A stretch of DNA of 64,000 bases from Saururus chinensis (taxonomy: Eukaryota; Streptophyta; Magnoliopsida; Piperales; Saururaceae). The DNA is taken from NCBI GenBank assembly GCA_035235625.1, contig CP141142.1, positions 43,689,644 to 43,753,643 on the forward strand, given 5' to 3'. The notes under the pieces were generated by a model, which was given only the letters and a program-made list of their open reading frames with translations, searched no databases and was not told the DNA's origin. The translations under genes and the position numbers were made by a program. The stretch's first letter is position 1; every line of letters starts with the position of its first letter. This document shows positions 51,041-60,659 of the stretch, one piece after another.

Positions 51041-53307
51041 TTTAATGACCGTGAATTTTTTGTATGATTTTGCACATCTAATAAAGCCCATGTTTGAGTT
51101 TTTTGTAATTTTAAATTATTTAGAGGTGTATATTCGGTGGACTTTCTTAAGAACGTGATAGAGAGTACTGAAAAATTATAGTAAGATGCCTCTAACCATG
51201 TAAATTGGACACCGGGGTTAAAAATTATGACCTCGGGAAGTATACCACGTGGGCGATACCCACTTCAAAAGTGGGATAACATACCCATATTGTGTCTAAT
51301 TTTCTAGGGCTCGTTGATACGGGCCTAACAGTAGTAAGAACATATGAATCGGAGTTTGGAAGATAAAATTATGTGCATTTAAAGTTTTTGATTTTTTTGA
51401 AAAAAGAAATGCTTAAAAAAGATTATTGCGTCAGTGACTGACGTGCACAACACACACATTACATGTGCCATGCGGCGCACTGGAAGCATGTAGGCCAGGC
51501 CCACATGCATCATTGTACGCCACCCACCAAGAATGCTTGACACCTCGGAACTGCCTTCACATGCTTTAAATAGCGTGTGAGCCTCCATTTTTTCCAGTTT
51601 TCTCTCCCACACTATGCAAACTTCATTTCTCTAATTCTAAGTCGTTTAAAGTTCTATATGAGTCATTCAAGAGGCGTTATTACCTAAATTAAGTGAGTCG
51701 GAAATCATGACATGGTTATTTTTCCATATAGAGAGCTCTAAAGCCTAAAAAATTGACGTCTAAGTCCATGGAGTTTGACTCAGCATTTTTGAACTTGTGC
51801 AAAGAGCGAGGTAGTGGTTTTTATCCTTTCTTAAGGCATGAATGGTTACATTAGTTGTCTTTTGAACTTAATATATGTATAACTCTAGCATGCTATGTGT
51901 CAAAGTTAGTTTCAAGCTATGTTTTAAAATTCTGCACCTATATTCGGTTTGCTGAATGATTATTCATTAGAATAAGATAGGAATTGCATACTGTATGTTT
52001 GAAATTCTATTATATATTTGATTTATCAAATGATTATCTTTTGAAGCAGGATATTAAATATATACTGTGACTTTTTTGCTTGCCTCGTATATTCGTTTTA
52101 TTGAAATATTTATCATTTGAATTTGATTATGAATATGCATGTGAATTCGTGTGCAATAGAGAAAATCAAGCTTCGCCACTGTTTTAAGTACGCATGAGTA
52201 AAGTAGGCTTGAAAAGTGGGTTTAGAGAATTATTCCTTGTAGAATGAGGATTCTCAAGAATACTTTTTAAAATACATACAAACATGGGATAATGAAAGAC
52301 TAATTTTCTCATTAGAATGAGCGGCCAACCTTTTTTTTGTAGTTATTACTAGTAACACTCTCATGGCTTGTAGAGGCAAGGCTAAGGTTTTTGAAAGGAT
52401 AAACATAGGGATGAAATATGTTTAAAGGAAAATTGTTCTTTATGAGTCTAGGAACTTAGGATTGATTTGTTTGTGTGGAGCTTTAAATGGGAACCCCAAT
52501 AGAGCTTCGTGGATTAGAAGAGGGTACAATTATAATCCAGTTTGGAATTAGATGTATGATATTTATTTTAGCTTGGTGAGCCCCTAACAAAGGATGGGAA
52601 GTGTGGTTGGCACCTAGCGAAGGGCATGAATATTTAAAAAGGCTATGTGAGTTAGGGTAGAGAGTATTATAGGAAGACTCTCTACTCTCATGATTGTAGC
52701 ACCCTGTGAGCACAAATGTCTCTTCTTTCCACAAGCATGAGGTGTTTTGCGATGATCAGTGGAGGAGTAAGAGGAGTAAGAGGAGGTTGTTTTGTATCCT
52801 TAGCAAACTCCATACGATAAAGTAGGTGTATGTGACACTTGTAGCAAGCCATGAGAGCTTGCAAAATTTGGGAGCATCTTCAATACATAGAAAGAAGCTC
52901 TAGGGGTAGTTTTAGGTGAGAGGCACACCTTTATTTTATGAAAGTAATATTTATATAATGTGTTTTAAAACTATCATATTACTTTATGCTCGATAGTATA
53001 AATTTTTCTACTAGGTACCTTAAAATATTTATCACTTCTTAGACCTTGCAAGACTTGGCGAAGTTTAGTGTGCAGGCAAAAGGGCCTATTTCGGAGTTTT
53101 CAAGATGATCTTAAGGATTTCAATCGTACCATAAATCTTAGTAAGAAACTTTATTATTTTTCTCCTTGTTTGTACACGAACAATATGTTCATGGGAATTG
53201 ATATTTTATACCATGCTTATGGTGAATAGCTCCCGTCACGGGCCCAAGCGAACTCCTATATTATTTTATTAACTTTTATATATGTTCCAAAATCCTAGGG
53301 CACGACA
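51041..53307 (+). mobile_element. Solo LTR (third family), nested in the Copia element
   Basis: About 2.27 kb. It is flanked by GGAGA at 51036-51040 and 53308-53312. It begins TTTAATGACCGTGAAT and ends CTAGGGCACGACA. A leader block (GGACACCGGGG, TTATGACCTC, AGTGGGATAAC, TTGATACGGGCC) matches the LTR at 60660 in the same order. A TATA-like TTTAAATAG lies near 51564. No gag-pol sequence. AT-rich and worn. Confidence 0.8.
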
Positions 53308-53312
53308 GGAGA

Positions 53313-53868
53313 TCGAGAGAGATAGAAAACTTGGGAAGCTATGACTATTTCATGGAAAGTATATTGAGAAGGTTTTGGATAAGTTTAACATGAATTGTGC
53401 AAAATCATTTAGTACACCTCTTGTTGTATATTTCAAGTTGAGTGCATAGTTATGTCCTACCACAAAGGATGATATTTCATGTATAAAACTGGTACCTTAT
53501 GCTAGTGTAGTTGGTTGTATAATGTATGTTATGATGTGCAACAAGCCAGATATTGCCTAAGTAGTAAGTGTTCTTAGCAAGTGCATGACTAATCCAGGGC
53601 GGAAGCATTGGGATGCTATAAAGTGGGTTTGAGTTATCATAAAATACAGGAATATGTGTCAGATGCGGAGAGTTATCTTCAAAAGGTGGACATGAAAGAT
53701 AATGCTGCAATGTTAACAAAGTCGATGACCATAGAAAAGTTCAAGCATTGCTTGAGCTTACTTAATCTCATAAGGTGTTGAGGATCACATTTCACCTAGC
53801 TGGGGTGTAGAAAGAGTTGCATTTAAGGTGAAGGATGCAGGGAGATGCCTGTATTTAGGGGGAGGGAG
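53313..53868 (+). pseudogene. Copia reverse transcriptase/RNase H side and polypurine tract
   Basis: Resumes after the solo LTR with KYIEKVLDKFNM and later MCNKPDIA, the usual end of the Copia reverse transcriptase domain. An RNase H-side fragment with KDNAAMLTKSM follows, then a purine tract at 53857-53868. Broken. Confidence 0.8.
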
Positions 53869-54350
53869 TTGCAAGAGCTTCTCCTAGGTGACTTGTAGTC
53901 ATAGAGTTCAAGACAATGTGAAGATTGTTGACATATATGCCTTGGACTCTACATGAGATAGAGTTTTAGTCCAGACTAGGGGCCCACAAAGTGGGTAGAT
54001 ATCATTGAGTGGATAACTAGTTATGGAGAGAGAAAATTGCTATACGGGATTGAGTTGTTGGAAAATAATCTTATCTTTTGCAACAAAAAAGAGAGTGAAT
54101 TTTATTTCCTACATGCCACTCATTATCTTGGGTTTTTTTGTTCTTCTTTCTTGGTGAGAGAGAGCTACTTCAAAGGGGATTTTCTCATGGTATTGAGAGG
54201 ATTTTAACTCGGTTATTTTCTCAAGTATAGTGGAAGGATTCTCTCCGTTCGTGGACGAAGGCACCTTGCCGAACCACATAAATTCTTATGTCTCTTGCTC
54301 TATTTATTTTTCCATACTTTCTACTTTATATTAGGGTTCTTCCTTTGGGT

Positions 54351-55802
54351 TGTGCCATTGTCAAAATTATATAGCTAGCCTTGCCTGGCAACATAGCCAA
54401 CTCTAGATTTGGCACTGGCCACCAATGTGGAGACCAACACTAGTCCTGCTTATGTAGAAGCCAGTGCTGTCCGCGCTCAAGAAAGGAGGATATTTTTGAA
54501 TTAAAATATTACAGGGAACACATTTATCTGTACCCCATTAAACCCCTCAACACTCATTTTCAAAAAGATATTAGTAACTTTTCTTTTACTCTTTGAAACC
54601 TAAACACCCCATTATTTCTTTCCTTTCTACCCTACCTTAACAAAGCCCCACACCTCCCACTCCAAATTAGGCAACGACAACAACTCCTCCATCTTCTTAC
54701 CCTCTCCTTCTTTGGCTGCCTGCGGCTAGTACTTTTGGTCGTGACCTTGGGCATCACTGGCCGTGGCCAGCTATAGAAGCTATGGTTGGGGGTAGAAGCA
54801 CCATGACCAGAGCTTCAGGACACGACCATAGCTTCTTTTGGCCGTGGCTAGAGGAGGATGAGGAGGTCATTTGAGAGTTGCCAGTATTGGTACCTGCGCA
54901 CCAGCATCAGAGAAGAAGAGGGAGAAAGGGGTAGGGTCCAAGTAAAAAAATATATTATGTAGGGTGGGGTATACATGAGAAAATTTAAGGAAGTCAAATG
55001 GGTTAACTGAGAAACAAAGTATTGAGGTTAGGGGTGCTAATGAACCAAACCGAATCAAGTTTTCTGATTCTTCAGATCGAGCTCAACTATTTGAGGTTCA
55101 GCTCGAGTTTGATCAAACATCTAAGAGTTCGATTCATTATCAGTTTGAATAGGAAACTCGAAGCTCGAGTTCGATTTGTTATCTTTGAATGCATAGCACA
55201 AGGAGGTTTGATACTTGTTGGATCCCAACAAGAATCCCATTTAACTATTTTTTTACTAAAATTTACATAAATTCATATATAGTGCTAATCCAAAGCTTGG
55301 ATAAAACATTGGATTAAGAACTATATGTATCAATTTCTCCAAAACAAAATCAACCATTATGCGTTTTAAAAAATTACAACATGATAAACATTGAAAGATC
55401 ATAGCAAGTAATAACCATAATTCCATAATAATATCTAAGCATCACTATAATATCCAAGAACTGACATAAAATAAATCCATTAACATATTATCCTACAAAC
55501 ACTTACATCGTGAGTTGTCAAATTGGTGTATGTTATTAGAGCCTAAGTAATGTGCATCGTTAGATCAAAATCTGATGGCACGATATACTCGAGCTCACAC
55601 TGACGTGCAAGGGCATGATCTCATTATTGTTTTAAAATCTAGTTTGGCCATGCTGGTCAGATCGGTTTGGCCCATATTTGGTCCATCTTCATTCTTCTAG
55701 GCTAAATCAACCGGTTTCTAAAGCAATAAAGACCTGACTAGATCACCAATGAGTTGGCCAAATGCACATAAAATACACAAATGTACATATTGATTGTAAA
55801 AT
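54351..55802. other. Unclassified stretch between Copia element and unit G
   Basis: No gene recognised. 54700-54860 is GC-richer with repeated GGCCGTGGC words. 55030-55160 has a run of GAGCTC/GCTCGAGTT words (GATCGAGCTCAAC, CAGCTCGAGTTTGATC), a pattern seen in dispersed plant repeats. From 55240 on it is AT-rich. The AAAAT copy at 55798-55802 is the target duplication of unit G. Confidence 0.4.
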
Positions 55803-55916
55803 TGTAAGGTCCCAGATTTTTCTACGATTTTCTGTGATTTTTTTGCCATTTTTCTGGTCATTTTCGGCAGGAAAATGTGACGTTTCAGCGTATGGGTATT
55901 TGTGTCTTTTCCCCGT

Positions 55917-55924
55917 ATTTATAC
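55917..55924 (+). promoter_or_regulatory. TATA-like box of giant LTR unit G
   Basis: TATTTATA followed by CCCGTAGAGTCGGG, 115 bp after the unit start. The box and the following 100 bp are among the best-conserved parts between copies (for example 8468-8475 in D), as expected of a promoter core. Confidence 0.5.
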
Positions 55925-57684
55925 CCGTAGAGTCGGGTGTGGGGCTTAGTCGCAGGCCACGGGCCTCGCTGCGCGCTTACGGCGCGAATTTTGGAGGTTT
56001 GACGCGTAACCAGTGGGTTAACGCGCATTGGGGATATGGATGTAAAAATAAAAAAGGTAAATAGTGAAATCATGGCTTTTAAGCCGACCACAGTAAGTTT
56101 CGTTCCAGAAACTTACAGAAGAAAAAAATGGCGTTCTGTGAGGAGAAGAGAAAACCCGAGGGCATATCCGGTCGCTCCGTTCTCCCTCCTCCGTCATCAG
56201 ATTCCGTTGATTCTTGTCAGGATCCGCTTTGCCTCACCGCCACGAGTCCGTAGGTACTGGCCATGACCGCCGCCATGGCCTCTTCGCTCCTCCACGAGGT
56301 ACCGAACCTTTTTTCGGGTTTTTCTCTCTTTCAATCCCGTTTTTGCACTATGGGTGTACGATTTTGACATCGTTTGCGGCCGCTCTCAACTAGACTTATG
56401 TTTAGTTGGCCGCTAGGAACCCATAGACACTGGCTGGAGCCGCCACCATGCTTTCTTCGCTCCGTGGTGAGCTACCGATCTTTTGGTCGGGTTTTTGTTA
56501 CTATTCACATCTCACTGTCCGTGGGATGTTTTGGACGCCGGTGTGTTTCCGATCGTCGTCCGGCCATCAGATGGACTCTGTCCAGCCTACCTCGACCCAG
56601 TGTCGGTAGGGGGTTGCCGTTTCCGACCCCACCTCGCCCCTATTGCCTTGCTCCGCCCGATTAGACGCTTTGGGTGCGTCTTGGGCCGTGGTCATCGGCG
56701 AGCCGTATGCTATTTGGCCATTATGGGCTCTGCCCCAGCTCGGTGACAGTGAGGGTCAGCCCCACATGGCCTAATTATATTACCGCTCGGAATGGGCCGC
56801 TTGTCATTTGCCCTATACCGTGCGAGATGCATAGCCGCCGCACCATGGGTATTGGTTGTGGGTGGCGATCGGCGATGTCGCCGCTTTGATTGGCCACAGC
56901 TAAGGGCCTTAGCCCTGTTGGCTTTTGTGGGCCTTGGGTCGCCTCATTTCAGCCATTTCCCCCGCCCTTTGGGCCGCGTGCGCATGTAGCCACGCGTGTA
57001 CTTCTGGGTTTAGGCGCCGCATTCGTGCCACCTAACCATCGGTTGGCTTTGCCACCGAGTGGAGTTGACCACTAGAGCTATCCTCCACCTCTCCTTTGAT
57101 TCTCGAGCGTTGCCCCATGCTCTCCGCCCTTATGTGGGCCTTCGTTGACCGGAATCATTGCCGTTGGGTGCTGTCCACGGCCGATTTCGATGTCTTTGTG
57201 GCCGGCTGAGCACGTTTTAGCCAGCGGCCGATCTTCAGTGTACACCAAAAACTTCGGGTCGCACCGCCACTTATGTTGGCACGATATTTCTCCCGGCCGC
57301 CCTAGTGTGCCGCCGTGGATCGCGGATTTTTACCGCATTGAGTTCTGACACTCTGTTTGGCCGTGATAGTTCCGGCGCATCTTGAAATCCTCGGGACAGC
57401 AGCTCTCTCAGCCAGGCAACGGTTTTGACTGCCAACTCCGCCGCCGACGCCACCACCGTCGTGTGCTCGCCATCGAACGTCATGATTACGAGGTAGGGGA
57501 GCTTTGAACTCGTAAATTCATGAAGCATGCTTTGAATGAGTAGCAGCATGCTAGGATTGTATGATTCCATGCTTGGATGTTAAGTAACGATCCGATTGCA
57601 TGATGTGCGTGTAAGCATGATTGTATGGTATGATTGATATGCATGAGATGTATGCATGTTTTATGGATGTGGAGTATGTATGCG

Positions 57685-57945
57685 CTGGCGATGGCTAGCA
57701 AATATGTCAGTATGCTATGTATGGATTATGCATGTGCTAGTGATGGCTAGCATGCATGTTTGGAGTACGTATGTATGCATGTGCTAGTGATGGCTAGAGT
57801 GCATGTTTGATGTATGTGTGAATGTATGCATATGCTAGTGATGGCTAGCGTGCATGTTTGACATGTGGATGCATGTGCTAGTGATGGCTAGCGTGCATGT
57901 TTGACGTGTGGATGCATGTGCTAGTGATGGCTAGCATGCATGTTT
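57685..57945 (+). repeat. Minisatellite of the GCTAGTGATGGCTAGC type in unit G
   Basis: Six units with core GTGCTAGTGATGGCTAGC, a GTGCATGTTTG spacer and variable ATGTATG-rich filler. The last units are nearly identical, which suggests recent local duplication. Confidence 0.88.
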
Positions 57946-58689
57946 GTAAGTTATGTATGTATGGCCGTATGTGTATGTTATACGTATGTGTGAGACATAC
58001 GTATGTATGATGGCATTTTGCCTATGCTTTGGATGTGTGTAAGTGTATGTGGGCAGAGATATGGGCGATGGACAGTAAGAGGTGACAGAAGCTCTGTCTG
58101 AATTTGGATGCGGTTGTGTAAGCGTATGACAGAGGATAAGAGTATGACGGGCAAGGATTAGAATGGATCGGTTTGGGCTGGATTGTATGTTGGGCGTTCG
58201 TCAGACAGTAAGAGTGTTCATAATTGTACAAGCATAACGTACAGATTATGAAGTGAAAAGTAAGTATAATAAGTGAGATATAAGTAAGAGGGCGACAACT
58301 GGGTTGGCTCTAAGGAGCATTATTTGAGGATGTCAGTGTAAGTTGATTTGGCCACAAGATGGATGGCGAAGTATGTAAGACTGTAAGGATTTGGTGTACG
58401 ATGAGTTTTGTCCATGATGTGGACGGGTAAGTGAAGTCTGCTGCCCTCACGAACTTGGGTTTCGGATCGGGCTCAGCTTTAGTTTGATCAGTCGAGGACT
58501 GTGAGTTGTGTGGCATAATTGTACCGCATAATGTATTTAATTCAAACTTGAATTATAAGCACAGCTAATGATAGCGTTGTGAGTTTGAGACCTGAGGGTT
58601 CGACGGATTAAGTTCCGTGTTTGTGCTGGCCGCTGATGAGTTGGCCGAGCGTTTATCATGTCTTGCCATGGTGTTTATCCTGCAGGATG

Positions 58690-58945
58690 TTGTCTGTGTG
58701 CTATGTAGAGCACCGGACGTCTGATGCTCTGCTGAGAGCGACGTCGTTTTGATTTGGTTTGCGTGCTGTATAAGCCCAGACGTTTGATGCTCTGTTGAGA
58801 GCGATGTACGTTTTTAACTTTGTCTGCGTGCTGTATGAAGCCCAGACGTCTGATGCTCTGCTGAGAGCGACGTATGTTTCTGATTTGGTCTGTGTGCTGT
58901 GTAAGCCCAGACGTATGATGCTCTGTTGAGAGCATTGTATGTTTT
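58690..58945 (+). repeat. About 64-bp tandem repeat in unit G
   Basis: Four units: GACGTCTGATGCTCTG, TGAGAGCGACGT and CTGTGTGCTGTATAAGCC-type blocks. Confidence 0.88.
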
Positions 58946-58988
58946 CGCCCAAGAGTGGCACTGTATGTTTTCTGCCCAAGAGTGGCAT

Positions 58989-59088
58989 TGGCACTATAAG
59001 ACCCATTATGATGGGCAATTCTATGGCACTATAAGACCCATTATGGTGGGTGATTCTATGGCACTATAAGACCCATTATGGTGGGCAA
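58989..59088 (+). repeat. 37-bp GGCACTATAAGACCC tandem repeat in unit G
   Basis: Three units of GGCACTATAAGACCCATTAT followed by GGTGGGYRATTCTAT. Confidence 0.9.
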
Positions 59089-59329
59089 CTATATGACCCC
59101 TTATGTGTGGGTGTTTATGTTTGCGCGCTCAGGTAAGTAGTATTATGGATCTACTCTTACCTGTTTGATCCAGTGCCCCATGAGCATTGGTGTGCCTTAC
59201 CTTCGGAAAAGTCCATGGCGTCTGGTCACTCCCCGGAGGTTAAGGTGTTGCCCCACTGGCATTATTTTCCTTTTCGACGCTGGAGCTTATTAGTTGTAAT
59301 GAGCTTCAGTGGTCGTTGATATGTGTACG

Positions 59330-59535
59330 ATTATGAGTACGACTGTATGAGTGTGAGTACGACTGTATGTGTATGAGCAGGACTGTAAGTGTATGAGTAT
59401 GAGCAAGACTGTAAGTGTATGAGTATGAGTAAGACTGTAAGCGTATGAGTATGAGTAAGACTGTAAGCGTATGAGTATGAGTAAGACTGTAAGCGTATGA
59501 GTATGAGCACGACTGTAAGAGTATGAGTACGATTG
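59330..59535 (+). repeat. 27-bp GTATGAGTATGAGTAAGACTG array in unit G
   Basis: At least seven units; the central ones (GTAAGCGTATGAGTATGAG) are identical. Complementary-strand ORFs rich in His, Thr, Ser and Tyr arise here only because the unit length is divisible by three. Confidence 0.9.
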
Positions 59536-60448
59536 TGAGAATATGGTTCTGAGTAAGACAGTAAGTATGATTTTGTGCAGATTGTACGAGTGAGGTCGTA
59601 CGAGTCTGATTGTATGAGTAAGGTCGTACATGTATGGGTAAGCTGTATGAGTGAGCATACGATTGTACGAGTAAGATCGTACAAGTATGCGTATGTTGTA
59701 TGAGTATGCGTACGGTGGTACGAGTAAGTTGTATGACCCTGGATAAGGGTGTTTGTGTAAGTTGATTGGACAGTATGATATTGGCACGATGGTGCCTTCG
59801 ATATGTTTGTGGCACGATGGTGCCTTTGGTATGATCGTATGTGTACGTGCACGATTTGATTATGTTATGTTGACTGCTTCATGTTTGAGTTGCATGACGC
59901 ATGGATTTATGAATTTATGGAGTTCACCGTTTGGGATTTCCCCTACTGGGTATTTTTCTACTGAGTATGAAAATACTCACCCTACTATTTTTAGCCCCGT
60001 TGCACGGGAGGTTTTGCAGGTTATGCGGAGAGCTCCTGGAGATGGACGCTCGTTTCAGCGGTGGATTGATTCCCGTTGACTCAGGTATCAGCTTGACTCT
60101 CTGCGAGTTCATTTGTGCCACGATCTCCTGTATTGAGTGAGATGAGACTTCAAGATGTTTATTCTGGACTTTCGATTGGATTAGTCTGTGGACTGTTATG
60201 GGACTTGTACTCAGGGATGTCTGGGAGAGTGATTTGTATTTAAAAGTCTATGATCATAGCAGAATTTATTCGTACGTGTGTTTTCGAGTAGCGCCTGGGG
60301 ATATTTGATTTGACAGTACGATGTTTAACCGTATGATGTTTTAAATCATAAACAGGTTTTGATTTTATCGTTTTGACTCCGATTTATAGAAAGAAAAAAA
60401 AATTCTATGAGTTTTGAGAAAAAGGGATGAAAAATCTCGGGCGTTACA

Positions 60449-60659
60449 AAAATATAAAAATAGTCTTGTTTATTTAAGCCACGTCTCATGCCCATCTGAG
60501 TGAGCCTAAACATAGCACATCATTGAATTACGATTTGACAACACACATAACTCAGGAGGCAGATTGGTTTATGCTCCCTTGAGATCCGATGGCTCATGAT
60601 GTTCGTTCTCACACATACATATGTAAGCCCAGATTCATACAAACTTTTTCAATATAAAA
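60449..60659. other. Short stretch between unit G and LTR I, no gene
   Basis: Continues the DNA into which unit G inserted; no feature recognised beyond the AAAAT duplication at 60449-60453. Confidence 0.5.

Larger units (their letters stand above)
46870..54350 (+). mobile_element. Decayed Ty1/Copia element, split by two solo LTRs
   Basis: Integrase, reverse transcriptase and RNase H-side remnants appear in Copia order at 46870-47332, 50058-51040 and 53313-53780. A polypurine tract (AGGGGGAGGGAG, 53857-53868) and a 3' LTR from about 53869 follow; the LTR carries the CCTTGCCGAACCACATAAAT motif common in plant Copia LTRs (near 54271). The 5' half is missing where it meets the Gypsy LTR at 46869. 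It is broken many times. Two complete solo LTRs of unrelated families inserted later. Confidence 0.85.
55803..60448 (+). mobile_element. Complete, uninterrupted giant LTR unit G
   Basis: 4646 bp, from TGTAAGGTCCCAGA to CTCGGGCGTTACA, with AAAAT on both sides (55798-55802 and 60449-60453). It is the best reference copy. TATTTATA lies at 55917-55924. The early GC-rich block covers 55925-56040 and the A/B-type module runs to about 56815. The common part follows, with five tandem array types and the 3' block GAGTATGAAAATACTC near 59964. The two ends form imperfect inverted repeats: TGTAAGGTCCCAGATTTTTC against TGTAACGCCCGAGATTTTTC on the other strand. No gag-pol and no partner LTR, hence a solo LTR by the simplest reading. 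Confidence 0.9.

Noticed and set aside
54525-55040. Possible MITE with inverted ends near 54536 and 55030
   Set aside because: Only a weak match between the two ends and no convincing target duplication.
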